Counted from the stretch's first letter, positions 8,811 to 19,631 are shown. The stretch: DNA of 64,000 bases from Variovorax paradoxus (GCF_009498455.1 NZ_CP045644.1:6017001-6081000); one strand, 5' to 3'. Made by a program: numbers and translations. The notes: generated by a model from the letters alone, not told the origin.

Positions 8811-10076
8811 ATGACCTCTCCGAAGACGCTCGACACCCCTGCCATTCCGCGCCCCCGCTTCTTCCACGGCTGGCTCGTGGTCGCCGGCGCCTTCGCCGTG
8901 ATGTTCGTGGGCTTCGGCTGCGCCTACACCTTCAGCGCGTTCCTCGATGCGCTGCAGCGCGACTTCGGCGCCTCGCGCGGCGAGGTCTCGCTGGTGTTCT
9001 CCCTCGCGGGCTTTCTCTACTTCGGGCTCGGCGTGTTCAGCGGCCCGCTTGCCGACCGCTGGGGCGCGCGGCGGCTGGCGGTCGCGGGCATGGTGCTGGT
9101 CGGCCTCGGGCTGGCGCTCGCGAGCCAGGCGCGCAGCCTGACGCAGATCTTCTGGGCGTACGGGCTCGGTGTCGGCCTCGGCGTGGGCGCCTCGTACGTT
9201 CCGGTGCTGGGCGCGGTGCAGCGCTGGTTCGTGCGCCAGCGCGGCTTCGCCTCGGGGCTCGCCGTGAGCGGCATCGGCGTGGGCACGCTGGCGATGCCGC
9301 CGCTGGCCTCGTGGCTCATCGACACGCTGGGCTGGCGCGATGCCTACCTGGCGCTCGGTGTGCTCGCGGCCGTGGTCGGCGTGGGCCTGGCGCTGCTGGT
9401 CGAGAACGACCCGCGCGCACGCGGCCTCGGCCCTGATGGCGATCCGCCGAAGGCGCAAGCCTCCACCGCGTTGCCACCGGGCGCTTCGGTGCGCGAGGCC
9501 ATCGGCTCGGGCCGTTTCGCCGGGCTGTACGCGGCCTGCCTCATCAGCTCGTTCGGCTTGTTCGTGCCCTTCGTGCACCTGGTGCCCTACGCGCTCGACC
9601 ACGGCGTGGCCGCGTCGTCGGCGGTGCTGCTGCTCGGTGCGATCGGCGTCGGCAGCACGGCGGGCCGTTTCTTCCTGGGCGGGCTCGCCGACCGCATGGG
9701 CCGGCACTACGCGCTGCCGCTGATGTCGGCGGGCATGGCGCTGTCGCTGATGGTGTGGGCCGTGTCGGGCGGGTTCTGGGGGCTGGCCCTGTTCGCCTTC
9801 GCCTACGGCGTGTTCTACGGCGGCTTCGTGGCGCTGCTGCCCGCGCTGGTGATGGACTGGTTCGGCGGACGCCACATCGGCGCGATCATCGGCATCCTGT
9901 ACACCAGCGTGGCGATCGGCACGCTGATCGGGCCGAGCGCCGCGGGCTTCGCCCTCGACCTCACACGCAGCTACCTGCTGCCGATCCTCGTGGCGATCGG
10001 CGCCAACCTCGTGGCGGCCAGCCTGCTGCTCGCGATGGCGCGACGCGGCCGGCGCGCCGCTCAGCCGGCTTTCTGA
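8811..10076 (+). CDS. MFS transporter, monocarboxylate/oxalate-antiporter type
   Basis: 421 residues with 12 predicted membrane segments. The loop after helix 2 reads GPLADRWGARRL and the matching second-half loop GGLADRMGRHY, the MFS A-motifs. The N-terminus FFHGWLVVAGAFAVMF is typical of the oxalate/formate and monocarboxylate carrier branch. The substrate is unknown; a small carboxylate is likely by family. Its 3' end overlaps mmsB tail-to-tail by 16 bp. No strong Shine-Dalgarno is visible before the ATG. Confidence 0.85.
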   Translation: MTSPKTLDTPAIPRPRFFHGWLVVAGAFAVMFVGFGCAYTFSAFLDALQRDFGASRGEVSLVFSLAGFLYFGLGVFSGPLADRWGARRLAVAGMVLVGLGLALASQARSLTQIFWAYGLGVGLGVGASYVPVLGAVQRWFVRQRGFASGLAVSGIGVGTLAMPPLASWLIDTLGWRDAYLALGVLAAVVGVGLALLVENDPRARGLGPDGDPPKAQASTALPPGASVREAIGSGRFAGLYAACLISSFGLFVPFVHLVPYALDHGVAASSAVLLLGAIGVGSTAGRFFLGGLADRMGRHYALPLMSAGMALSLMVWAVSGGFWGLALFAFAYGVFYGGFVALLPALVMDWFGGRHIGAIIGILYTSVAIGTLIGPSAAGFALDLTRSYLLPILVAIGANLVAASLLLAMARRGRRAAQPAF

Positions 10077-10957
10077 ACCAGCTTCAGCACGCTCGAGAAA
10101 TCGAGCGCGCCGTGGCCCGCGAGGCTGTGCGCCGCATACAGGCTGCGCGCCAGGCCGCCCAACGGCGTGGACGCACGCACCGCGCTCGCGTTTTCCTGGG
10201 CCAGACCCAGGTCCTTGAGCATCAGGTCGGTGCCGAAACCGCCGGCGTAGTTCTTCGAGGCGGGCGACGTTTCCATCACGCCCGGCATCGGGTTGTACTT
10301 CTCGAGCGCCCAGTTGCCACCCGAGCTGCGGCGCATGATTTCCGACAGCACCTTCGGGTCGAGCCCGTTGGCCACGCCCAGTGCGAGCGCTTCCGAGGTG
10401 CCGATCATCAAAATGCCGAGCAGCATGTTGTTGCAGATCTTGGCGGTCTGGCCCGCACCGGCTGCGCCGGCGTGGAAGATGTTGGCGCCCATCTTCTCGA
10501 GCACCGGGCGCGCGCGTTCCAGGTCTGCCGTTTCGCCACCGACCATGAAGGTCAGCGTGCCGGCAATGGCGCCGCCGGTGCCGCCCGACACGGGCGCGTC
10601 GATCATCGCGATGCCCTTGGCAGCGGCGGCCTCGGCCACCTTGCGCGAGGTGGCGGCGGCGATGGTGCTGCTGTCGATCACGAGCGTGCCGGCCTGGATG
10701 CTGTCGAGCAGACCAGGCTTGCCGGCGCCGCCGAGGAACAGGCCCTCGACGTGCGCGCTGGCGGGCAGCATGCTGATGACGACTTCCGCGCCGGCCACCG
10801 TCTCGGCGGCCGACTTGGCGATCGGCAGGCCTTCGGCGCCGAACTTCTTGCAGGCGTCGGCCGAGAGGTCGAAGGCGCTGAGCGTGTGGCCGGCCTTGTG
10901 CAGGTTCAGGGCCATCGGGCCGCCCATGTTGCCCAGGCCGATGAATGCGATCTTCAT
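10061..10957 (-). CDS. mmsB: 3-hydroxyisobutyrate dehydrogenase
   Basis: 298 residues. The Rossmann motif FIGLGNMGGPMALNL is at the N-terminus, DAPVSGGTGGA is the substrate-binding segment, and GAGQTAKICNNML carries the catalytic Lys. It oxidises 3-hydroxyisobutyrate to methylmalonate semialdehyde with NAD+ in valine breakdown. It is the last gene of the valine operon, 40 bp after the hydrolase gene, with GGAGAC as ribosome binding site. Confidence 0.94.
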   Translation of the reverse strand: MKIAFIGLGNMGGPMALNLHKAGHTLSAFDLSADACKKFGAEGLPIAKSAAETVAGAEVVISMLPASAHVEGLFLGGAGKPGLLDSIQAGTLVIDSSTIAAATSRKVAEAAAAKGIAMIDAPVSGGTGGAIAGTLTFMVGGETADLERARPVLEKMGANIFHAGAAGAGQTAKICNNMLLGILMIGTSEALALGVANGLDPKVLSEIMRRSSGGNWALEKYNPMPGVMETSPASKNYAGGFGTDLMLKDLGLAQENASAVRASTPLGGLARSLYAAHSLAGHGALDFSSVLKLVQKAG

Positions 10958-10997
10958 GTGTCTTGTCTCCGTTGTTCTGTGCAGGGAATAGGTCGGG

Positions 10998-12116
10998 TCA
11001 GACCAGCGACGCCAGCTCGGCCGGCATCTCGCCGCGCGGGCGCAGGTGGTCTTCGACGAAAGCAGGCGTGATCTCTTCGAGCGTGGCCGGGCTCCAGCGC
11101 GGGTTGCGGTCCTTGTCGACCAGCACGGCGCGGATGCCTTCGGCGAAATCCTTGTTCGCGCAGAAGCCCAGCGAAGCCCAGTATTCGAGGCGGAATACCT
11201 CGGCCAGCGACATGCGCGGCACGCGCTGCCAGAGCTCGAAGCTCAGCGCGATGGAGCTCGGTGCGCCCTTGGTGAAAGTCTTCGATGCGGTCTGCAGCCA
11301 CGCGTCGTCGCTCTGCACGTCGCGCAGGCGCCTGGCAATGTCGAGCAGGTCGTCGCCGGCCATCAGCGCGTTGATGGTGTCGTAGTGCTCGCGCACCTTC
11401 GACGCGGGCATTTCGGTGCCCTCGCCCGCCTTGGCAAGGATGCGCGACAGCGTGGCGCGGTCGGCCCGGGCATCGCCGCCGGCCCATTGTGTGGACGCGA
11501 TGGCCGCGAGCACGTCGGCCTTGCGCTCCTGCGGCACCAGCACGTCGGCCAGGCCGCAGAAGATGGTGTCGTGCGCGTTGATGTTCGCGGCCGTGAGCGC
11601 CAGGAACAGGCCCGTGCGGCCCGGCGTGCGGCGCAGGAACCAGCTGCCGCCCACGTCGGGGTACAGGCCGATGTTGATCTCGGGCATGGCGATGCGGCTT
11701 TGCAGCGTCATCACGCGGTGCGAGGCGCCCGCCAGCAGGCCCACGCCGCCACCCATCACGATGCCGTGGCCCCAGCACAGGAAGGGCTTGGGGAAGGTGT
11801 GGATCAGGTGGTCGAGCTCGTACTCTTCGCGGAAGAAATCTTCGGCGTAGGTGTTGCGCTCGGGGCCGCAGTCGAGCAGCGTTTGATACAGCTGGCGCAG
11901 GTCACCACCGGCGCAGAAGGCTTTCTCGCCCGCCGCATCGAGCAGCACGCCGATGATGCCGGCGTCGGCGGCCCACTCGCGCAGCTTGGGCGTGAGCAGG
12001 CGCACCATGTCCACGGACAGCGCGTTGAGCGAAGCCGGCGCATTGAGCGTGGCCACGGCAAAACGCTGGCCGCCGGCGGTCTTGATTTCGTTGAAGAGAA
12101 CTACGTTGTCGGTCAT
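10998..12116 (-). CDS. 3-hydroxyisobutyryl-CoA hydrolase (enoyl-CoA hydratase family)
   Basis: 372 residues. The crotonase fold is marked by AFCAGGDLRQLY and the oxyanion-hole segment GIVMGGGVGLLAGASHRV. MPEINIGLYPDVGGSWFLRR contains the Glu and Asp expected in the HIBCH branch. The long C-terminal part (LSFELWQRVPRMSLAEVFRLEY) is also HIBCH-like. It releases CoA from 3-hydroxyisobutyryl-CoA. The frame is open far upstream (to 12806), but that stretch is antisense-like filler crossing the acyl-CoA dehydrogenase gene; the ATG at 12116 starts the real protein. A GTG at 12125 is an alternative. Confidence 0.9.
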   Translation of the reverse strand: MTDNVVLFNEIKTAGGQRFAVATLNAPASLNALSVDMVRLLTPKLREWAADAGIIGVLLDAAGEKAFCAGGDLRQLYQTLLDCGPERNTYAEDFFREEYELDHLIHTFPKPFLCWGHGIVMGGGVGLLAGASHRVMTLQSRIAMPEINIGLYPDVGGSWFLRRTPGRTGLFLALTAANINAHDTIFCGLADVLVPQERKADVLAAIASTQWAGGDARADRATLSRILAKAGEGTEMPASKVREHYDTINALMAGDDLLDIARRLRDVQSDDAWLQTASKTFTKGAPSSIALSFELWQRVPRMSLAEVFRLEYWASLGFCANKDFAEGIRAVLVDKDRNPRWSPATLEEITPAFVEDHLRPRGEMPAELASLV

Positions 12117-12151
12117 GTCATTCACGGAAAAGAAAACCCCAAAGGATACGT

Positions 12152-12245
12152 GCGCGGAATACCGCGGAACCGGCTTTGCCGGGCCGCTGGTATTGCCCCC
12201 TGCAAGGGGGTTGGAGGCCACACGAAGTGGGCAAGCCTGGGGGTG
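12152..12245. repeat. Candidate interspersed intergenic repeat (hairpin mosaic)
   Basis: A run of small GC stems (CCGGCTTTGCCGG, CCCCCTGCAAGGGGG) lies between the acyl-CoA dehydrogenase stop and the hydrolase start. This layout resembles short interspersed elements I associate with Comamonadaceae intergenic regions. Only one copy is visible here, so repeat status rests on recall and not on this sequence. It could act as an mRNA-stability or attenuation element inside the operon. Confidence 0.4.
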
Positions 12246-12253
12246 TGCCTTGT

Positions 12254-13408
12254 CTATCGGATGTCGCTGTCGCCTTCCAGCAATTTTCGCGCAACGATGA
12301 CGCGCATGATTTCGTTGGTGCCTTCCAGAATCTGGTGCACGCGCGTGTCGCGCACCAGACGCTCGAGCGGGAACTCGCTCAGGTAGCCGTAGCCGCCGTG
12401 CAGTTGCAGCGCGTCGTTGCAGACATTGAAGCCCGCATCGGTCGCAAAGCGCTTGGCCATCGCGCAATAGGTGCTCGCGTCCACATGGCCCGCGTCGAGC
12501 TTGCTGGCGGCCAGCCGCACCATCTGCCGCGCGGCGACCAGCTCGGTCGCCATGTCGGCCAGCTTGAACTGCAACGCCTGGAAGCTCGCGATCGGCTTGC
12601 CGAACTGCTGGCGCTCGTGCAGGTAGCGGCGCGCCGCGTCGAGCGCGCCCTGCGCCGCGCCCACCGAGCAGGTCGCGATGTTGATGCGCCCGCCGTCCAG
12701 GCCCTTCATGGCGATGCGAAAGCCCTCGCCTTCCTTGCCCAGCAGGTTTTGCGCGGGCACGCGCACGTTGTCGAAGTTGATGGTGCGCGTGGGCTGGCTG
12801 TTCCAACCCATCTTGTGCTCCTTCTTGCCGTAGCTCACGCCCGGGGCGTCGGCCGGCACCGCGAAGGCCGAGATGCCGCTCGCGCCCGCGCCGCCCGTGC
12901 GCGCCATGAGCACCAGCACGTCGGTCGAGCCGGCGCCGGAGATGAACGCCTTGTTGCCGTGGATGACGTATTCCGTCCCTTGCAATTCAGCCCGCGTCTT
13001 GAGCGAGCCCGCGTCGGAGCCCGCGCCCGGTTCGGTCAGGCAGTACGACGCCAGCTTGCGCCCGCTCGTGAGGTCTTCGCCCCACTGCTGCGCCACCGCG
13101 TCGGTGGCCCAGGTGCCGAGCATCCACGTCGCCATGTTGTGGATCGTGATGAAGGCCGTGGTCGAGGGATCGACCGCGGCCATTTCCTCGAACACCAGCG
13201 CCGAGTCGAGCCGCGGCAGGCCGAGGCCGCCGATGCGCTCGGGCGCATACAGGCCGCAGAAGCCCAGTTCGCCCGCCTTGGCGATGGCTTCCTTCGGAAA
13301 GATGGCTTCCGCGTCCCACTGCGCGGCGTGCGGCGCGAACTCGGCCTGCGCGAAATCGCGCGCGGTCTGCGCAAAGGCGTTCTGTTCTTCGGACAGTTCG
13401 AAATTCAT
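12254..13408 (-). CDS. Acyl-CoA dehydrogenase, probably isobutyryl-CoA dehydrogenase
   Basis: 384 residues, the normal ACAD length. Signatures are ASYCLTEPGAGSDAGSL (flavin contact region), LDGGRINIATCSVGAAQGAL, and near the C-terminus LEGTNEIMRVIVARKLL, which carries the catalytic Glu. The FAD enzyme converts isobutyryl-CoA to methacrylyl-CoA, an assignment that rests on its place between mmsA and the HIBCH gene. The ATG at 13408 overlaps the stop of the preceding gene as ATGA, so translation is probably coupled. No methacrylyl-CoA hydratase is visible in the operon. Confidence 0.92.
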   Translation of the reverse strand: MNFELSEEQNAFAQTARDFAQAEFAPHAAQWDAEAIFPKEAIAKAGELGFCGLYAPERIGGLGLPRLDSALVFEEMAAVDPSTTAFITIHNMATWMLGTWATDAVAQQWGEDLTSGRKLASYCLTEPGAGSDAGSLKTRAELQGTEYVIHGNKAFISGAGSTDVLVLMARTGGAGASGISAFAVPADAPGVSYGKKEHKMGWNSQPTRTINFDNVRVPAQNLLGKEGEGFRIAMKGLDGGRINIATCSVGAAQGALDAARRYLHERQQFGKPIASFQALQFKLADMATELVAARQMVRLAASKLDAGHVDASTYCAMAKRFATDAGFNVCNDALQLHGGYGYLSEFPLERLVRDTRVHQILEGTNEIMRVIVARKLLEGDSDIR

Positions 13409-13799
13409 TGGGAGCGACCCTTCCAGAGATCGAGCTTGGCGGTGCGTTTGCGGGTCGATTGTTCGAGGCAGCCGTAGAACTCCAGCGGCCAGATCGAACC
13501 GCCTTCGCTGTCCTTGGCGGCGGTCTTGCACCCCGGATCGCGGCCCTTGAGCCAGGCGCGCTGTTCGGTGCGCAAGGCGGTGCGCTGCTGCGGCGACAGC
13601 GATTTCATCACCTCGCCGTAGCGGATGTTGAGCGCCGCGTCGGCGGCGCGAAAGTCGCGCACCGCGCAGGCGTTCATCTGCTGCTGGTTGCCGTCGGGCT
13701 TGCAGTCCAGCGGACTCGCTTCATCGGCCGCCTGCGCGCCAAAGGCGAGCAGCAGCACGGCCGATGCCGCGACAGCGCGGAACGCGCACCTCACGCACT

Positions 13800-13803
<4 letters not shown>
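13405..13803 (-). CDS. Exported lysozyme-inhibitor LprI-like (DUF1311) protein
   Basis: 132 residues from a GTG start. The signal peptide ([20 protein letters not shown]) is followed by a DUF1311/LprI-type domain: [15 protein letters not shown], a YGEVMKSL helix, [16 protein letters not shown] and a late [17 protein letters not shown]. Four Cys suggest two disulfides in the periplasm. The GTG overlaps the mmsA stop as GTGA and its own TGA overlaps the next start as ATGA, so it is locked into the valine operon. Why a putative envelope protein sits there is unclear. GTG at 13794 is another possible start. Confidence 0.8.
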
Positions 13804-15323
<1,520 letters not shown>

Positions 15324-15430
15324 GGGGTTTGTCTCCTGTGATCCTGTGAAATTCGGTACCGGATTGAGCCGGTGCAGCCCGCATCCTAGCTTTGCAGATT
15401 TGCCATGACAATAGACAAATATGCGTCATC

Positions 15431-15450
15431 GCTTTGCAAAAATGCAAAGC
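15431..15450. promoter_or_regulatory. Perfect inverted repeat between mmsA and LysR gene
   Basis: GCTTTGCA (15431-15438) and TGCAAAGC (15443-15450) are perfect 8-bp arms around AAAA. A related TTTGCAGATTTGC half-element occurs near 15391. The site is 34-53 bp before the LysR start and about 110 bp before mmsA, a plausible LysR recognition site. Confidence 0.55.
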
Positions 15451-15483
15451 ACCGCATCCCACCGCACACAAGGCCGGACGCAC

Positions 15484-16392
15484 ATGGACTGGGACAACCT
15501 GCGCTACTTTCTCGAACTCGCCCGCTCGGGCACGCTGATGAGTGCGGCGCGCCGGCTGGAGGTCGACCACACCACCGTCGCGCGGCGCATCCAGGCGCTC
15601 GAAAAAGAGGTGGGCGCGCCCCTGTTTTCGCGCGAGTCCGGCGGCCACCGGCTCACCGAGGCGGGCCGCCGGCTGCAGCCACAGGTCGAGGCGATGGAGA
15701 GCGCCTTCCAGGCCGTGGAGAGCACCGCGCCGGCGTCGCAAGAGGGCCTGTCGGGGCTGGTGCGCATCGGCGCCACCGAGGGCTTCGGCACCGTGGTGCT
15801 GGCGCCGCAGCTCGCGCTGTTTGCGGTGCAGCACCCGAAGCTCACCATCGACCTGCTCGCGATGCCGAGGCTGGTGCACCTGTCGCGGCGCGAGGCCGAC
15901 ATCGTCATCTCACTCGAACGGCCGGCGCGCGGGCCGGTGGTGGTGACCAAGCTCACCGACTACACGCTGCGGCTCTACGCCTCCAAACAGTACCTGGCCG
16001 CGCACAAGCCCATCAAGACCCGCGAAGACCTGCGCGGCCACACCTTCATCAGCTACGTGGACGACCTGCTGTTCAGCAAGGAACTGCAGTATCTCGATGA
16101 GCTGCATCGCCCCGACAGCTTTGCGCTGCGCAGCACCAGCGTGCTGGCGCAGCACCGGGCGGTGGCGGCGGGTGCGGGGATTGCGGTGTTGCCGGCGTTC
16201 ATTGCGCAGGACGACCGCGCGCTCAAGCCGGTGCTGCCGGACGCGGCGAACTTCACGCGGACCTTCTGGATGTCGATGCCTGCGGAGACCAAGCACCTGG
16301 CGCGCATGCAGACCGTGTGGGAATTTCTGCGTGCGACGGCTGCGGCGCAACAGCAGGTGCTCTTGCCCACGAGCACGGCGAACACCCAGTGA
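15484..16392 (+). CDS. LysR-family regulator of the valine operon
   Basis: 302 residues from the ATG at 15484; the first residues MDWDNLRYFLELARSGTLMS start the HTH directly. An in-frame start at 15421 would add 21 residues running through the palindrome and is less likely. The wHTH spans residues 1-60 (AARRLEVDHTTVARRIQALE) and the effector domain the rest. Divergence from mmsA suggests it controls mmsA and its downstream genes; the effector is unknown. Confidence 0.88.
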   Translation: MDWDNLRYFLELARSGTLMSAARRLEVDHTTVARRIQALEKEVGAPLFSRESGGHRLTEAGRRLQPQVEAMESAFQAVESTAPASQEGLSGLVRIGATEGFGTVVLAPQLALFAVQHPKLTIDLLAMPRLVHLSRREADIVISLERPARGPVVVTKLTDYTLRLYASKQYLAAHKPIKTREDLRGHTFISYVDDLLFSKELQYLDELHRPDSFALRSTSVLAQHRAVAAGAGIAVLPAFIAQDDRALKPVLPDAANFTRTFWMSMPAETKHLARMQTVWEFLRATAAAQQQVLLPTSTANTQ

Positions 16393-16405
16393 CCGGTTCG
16401 CGCGC

Positions 16406-17467
16406 TCAGGAAAACAGGCGCTTCAGAAATCCAGGTTTGGCCGCTGGTGATGCAGCCTTTTCCAGCAGCTCGATCAGCCCGTCCACACGCGGCTTCTTGA
16501 GCCGGCGCGCGTAGTCGATGTAGCTCTCTTCCGTGTCCATGCGATAGAACTGCGGCGGCATCGGCAGCGGGCCTTCCACCGCCGCCAGCAACACGCGCAA
16601 TGCGTCGAGCTGGTTCATGCGGATGGCGCTCATGATGGCGGTCTCGCCGAGCGAGGGGATGATCTCGTTGGACTGCGCGAGCCCGCCGTCGAGCAGGGGC
16701 TGGATCGCCGCCGCATCACCTGCGACTGCGGCCGCGCCCAGTGCCTCGAGCGCCGCCAGCTTCTCGGGCGAAAGGCTGGCCAGGTAGGCGTCGCTGCGCT
16801 TGTCGTCCTCGTCGCGCGCGTCGCCGCCCTGCATGACCATGAAGTCGGTCACGAGCGCCACGGGTTCGCCTGCGGCGTCGAGCGCCCAGAAGCTCGGATA
16901 GCTGCCGTCGCCCCAGCCCGCGCTGAAGATCAGCACGTTGTTCGCGCTGCCCGCGCCCAGCGGGTAGTGGTCGGCGATGTCGGCCGAGGCGAGGTCGGCG
17001 CCGAGCACGTCGTCGTAGTAGCTCACGTACTCGGGGTTGGTGGCGGACTCGCGCGCCTCGCGCTCAGCCATGGCCTTGGCGCCGTCGGCGTCCATGAAGC
17101 AGCCGACGCCGGCATCGACCGGGTAGCCGTAGAACTCGTCGCTGCCGAGTTCGTCCTGCGATTGCCCTTCGAGCAGCGCCGCCTCCCAGTGCAGGTCGCT
17201 TGCCTGCAGGCTGCCGCGCTCACGCAGCCACAGCACGGCCAACGCATGGCGGCCGCCGCCCTGCAGCACCTCGACGGGGAACGCGCCCCGCCCGCTCACG
17301 CTGCGAACGAAGGGCTCGCGCTCGGGCTGTACCAGCGGATCGCAGGCCACGATGCGGCCGCTCGTGAGGTGCAAAGCGCCGCAAGGCTGGCGCTGCAGAT
17401 GCCGTGCGCGCAGCGCCTCGTCGTCAAGAAAAATACTCTGGAGGTTGTCGATGTCTAGGTAGGCCAT
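16406..17467 (-). CDS. DUF4241-domain protein with ankyrin-like tail
   Basis: 353 residues. The DUF4241 core is recognisable: FYGYPVDAGVGCFMD, then NVLIFSAGWGDGSYPSFWALDAAGEPVALVTDF. The C-terminal part (about 250-320: AAVAGDAAAIQPLLDGG, GETAIMSAIRMNQLDALRVLL) reads like two degenerate ankyrin repeats. The protein is soluble, with no signal peptide. DUF4241 proteins are poorly understood; some occur in polymorphic-toxin immunity contexts, but no toxin gene is adjacent here. The gene is convergent with the LysR gene, 13 bp apart. Confidence 0.7.
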   Translation of the reverse strand: MAYLDIDNLQSIFLDDEALRARHLQRQPCGALHLTSGRIVACDPLVQPEREPFVRSVSGRGAFPVEVLQGGGRHALAVLWLRERGSLQASDLHWEAALLEGQSQDELGSDEFYGYPVDAGVGCFMDADGAKAMAEREARESATNPEYVSYYDDVLGADLASADIADHYPLGAGSANNVLIFSAGWGDGSYPSFWALDAAGEPVALVTDFMVMQGGDARDEDDKRSDAYLASLSPEKLAALEALGAAAVAGDAAAIQPLLDGGLAQSNEIIPSLGETAIMSAIRMNQLDALRVLLAAVEGPLPMPPQFYRMDTEESYIDYARRLKKPRVDGLIELLEKAASPAAKPGFLKRLFS

Positions 17468-17479
17468 GCGCCCAGTTTC

Positions 17480-18877
17480 TCATTCCCCGGCAGCGGCGGG
17501 CCACACGGGCGGATGGCTGCCCGGCGGCATCGAAGGCCGCGGCCAGGCGGCCGGCGTGCGCGACAGCTGCGCGCTGTGGCGCACCGCCGTCAGTTCGCCG
17601 AAGCCTGAGGCCGTCGTCTCGACATAGGGCTCGACACCGGCTCGCGCGATCGACAGCCCGCCGTCCACGCGCCCCAGCCCGCGCAGCCACTGCCCCGTCT
17701 GCGCCAGCGACACCTGCACATGCCAGCTGCCGCCCTCCTGCTGCTGCCGCCACAGCGCCGCGGCGGCGCCGAGGGCGATCAGGTAGCCGCTGGCCTCATC
17801 GAGGATCTGCATCGGCATCGGGCGCGGCTTGCCGTCGCCCGCCGCTTCGCCTTCGGCGTGGTTGAAGCCCATGGCGGTCTGCACCAGCGAATCGAAGCCG
17901 CGCCGATCGGCCCACGGCCCTTGCGTGCCATAGGCCGTGAGCGACACACAGACGATGCCCGGCCGCTCGCGCGCCAGCGCCTCGGGGCCGAAGCCCAGCG
18001 CCGCGATGCCGCCGGGGCGGTAGCCCTGCACGAAGACGTGTGCATCGGCGACGAGGCCGTGCAGCACGGCGCGACCCTCGTCAGTGCACAGGTCGACATG
18101 CGTCGAGAGCTTGCCGCGGCTGGTGTCGGCGATGCATTCGATGTTCGGCAGGTTCGGCGAATTGACCAGCATCACGTCGGCGCCATAGGCCGCCAGCGCC
18201 CGGCAGCCGACCGGCCCCGCGAGGATGCGCGTGAGGTCGAGCACGCGCAGGCCTTCGAGCGGGCGCTGGTCGCCCTGCAACGGCGGCAGCGCGCGCGACG
18301 GTGCATCGCCGATGCGCTCGATGGTGAAGAGCGGCTGGGCCGCGACCGCCTGCCCCTGCGGCGTGGCGTCCCATTCATCGAAGCGGCGCAGCGCGGTGGC
18401 CACGAGGCCTTGCGCGGCGGCGGCCGATTCGAAATCGACCGCACGCCAGCCGGCCATTGCGGCCTCGGCATCGGCACGCGTGGCGCTGGCCGGGTCAAGC
18501 TGCATCAGGCGCAGCGCGCCTTCGCGGTGGTGCTTGAAGTTGGCGTGGATGCGCACCCAGCCGTCGGCGCAGCGGTACATGCCCGAGAAGGTGTCCCACA
18601 GCTCGGGTACGCGGCCGTCGATGCTGAACCAGCCCGTGCAGTCGAGCGCGGCATGCAGCGTGTCGACCGCCACCTCTTGCCGCGCCACGCCGCGCCGGTG
18701 CCCCAGTTCGCAGGCGGCGAGCGCGGCCGCAGCAATGCTGGCCTGCGCCGCGAGGCCGACCGCGAAGGACGATGGCAGCACCGGGTCGGCGCCCGTGAGC
18801 CGCGCGAAGGCCAACGCCTCGGCGGGCAGCCCCGCCAGTTGCCAGAGACCCGCCAGGACTTCTTCACTCGTTGCCAT
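17480..18877 (-). CDS. CaiB/BaiF family III CoA-transferase
   Basis: 465 residues. The second half has the family core LEGLRVLDLTRILAGPVGCRALAAYGADVMLVNSP and SLTAYGTQGPWADRRGFDSLVQTAMG. The N-terminal 200 residues form a second, divergent unit, so the protein resembles two-part family III transferases. These move CoA between carboxylic acids through an Asp-anhydride intermediate. The canonical Asp would be expected near THVDL/CTDEGR but I cannot fix it by eye. It follows the sco terminator and is probably transcribed on its own. The substrate is unknown. Confidence 0.82.
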   Translation of the reverse strand: MATSEEVLAGLWQLAGLPAEALAFARLTGADPVLPSSFAVGLAAQASIAAAALAACELGHRRGVARQEVAVDTLHAALDCTGWFSIDGRVPELWDTFSGMYRCADGWVRIHANFKHHREGALRLMQLDPASATRADAEAAMAGWRAVDFESAAAAQGLVATALRRFDEWDATPQGQAVAAQPLFTIERIGDAPSRALPPLQGDQRPLEGLRVLDLTRILAGPVGCRALAAYGADVMLVNSPNLPNIECIADTSRGKLSTHVDLCTDEGRAVLHGLVADAHVFVQGYRPGGIAALGFGPEALARERPGIVCVSLTAYGTQGPWADRRGFDSLVQTAMGFNHAEGEAAGDGKPRPMPMQILDEASGYLIALGAAAALWRQQQEGGSWHVQVSLAQTGQWLRGLGRVDGGLSIARAGVEPYVETTASGFGELTAVRHSAQLSRTPAAWPRPSMPPGSHPPVWPAAAGE

Positions 18878-18914
18878 GCGTCAACCCTTCAGGGACAAGA
18901 AGAAATGAACAGGA

Positions 18915-18951
18915 AATGAAAAAGGCAGGGTCCGCTTGCGCGGCCCTGCCC
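18915..18951 (-). terminator. Rho-independent terminator after scoB
   Basis: Read on the minus strand, a GGCAGGGCCGC/GCGGACCCTGCC stem (18924-18950, one bulge, TTGC-type loop) is followed by TTTTTC. It sits 41 bp past the scoB stop and separates scoAB from the CoA-transferase gene. Confidence 0.82.
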
Positions 18952-18991
18952 TTGTTGTGTGTCGTTGCGTTCGCGACCTTGTGCGGATGGC

Positions 18992-19630
18992 TTACTGGAT
19001 CAGCTTCGCACCGGTCTTGGCCTGCAGCGCGTCGAAGCTCACGCCCGGCGCGAGTTCGATCACCTTGAGGCCTTCGGGCACGACGTCCATCACGGCCAGG
19101 TCGGTGATGATGCGGTCGACCACGCCCACACCGGTCAGCGGCAGCGAGCACTGCTCGAGGATCTTCAGGTCTTCGGTGCCGTCCTTCTTCTTGGCCACGT
19201 GTTCCATCAGCACGATCACGCGCTTCACGCCGGCCACGAGGTCCATGGCGCCGCCCATGCCCTTGACCATCTTGCCGGGGATCATCCAGTTGGCAAGGTC
19301 GCCCTTGGCGCTGACCTGCATCGCACCGAGGATCGACAGGTTGATCTTGCCGCCGCGGATCATCGCGAAGCTGTCATGGCTGCCGAAGATGGCCGAGCCA
19401 GGCAGCGTGGTCACGGTCTGCTTGCCGGCGTTGATGAGGTCGGCGTCGACGTTGTCTTCGGTCGGGAACGGGCCGATGCCGAGCATGCCGTTTTCGCTCT
19501 GCAGCCACACTTCCTTGGTGCCGGTGTGGTTGGCCACCAGGGTCGGAATGCCGATGCCGAGGTTGACGTAGAAGCCGTCTTCGAGTTCTTGCGCGGCACG
19601 GGCCGCCATCTGGTCTTGGGTCCAGGGCAT
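18992..19630 (-). CDS. scoB: 3-oxoacid CoA-transferase subunit B
   Basis: 212 residues. The catalytic Glu lies in [15 protein letters not shown], and [11 protein letters not shown] and [21 protein letters not shown] are family signatures. With ScoA it transfers CoA from succinyl-CoA to acetoacetate, or the reverse, in ketone-body and butanoate metabolism. It starts 1 bp after the scoA stop, with AAGGAG as ribosome binding site inside the scoA end. Confidence 0.94.
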   Translation of the reverse strand: MPWTQDQMAARAAQELEDGFYVNLGIGIPTLVANHTGTKEVWLQSENGMLGIGPFPTEDNVDADLINAGKQTVTTLPGSAIFGSHDSFAMIRGGKINLSILGAMQVSAKGDLANWMIPGKMVKGMGGAMDLVAGVKRVIVLMEHVAKKKDGTEDLKILEQCSLPLTGVGVVDRIITDLAVMDVVPEGLKVIELAPGVSFDALQAKTGAKLIQ

Positions 19631-19631
19631 C

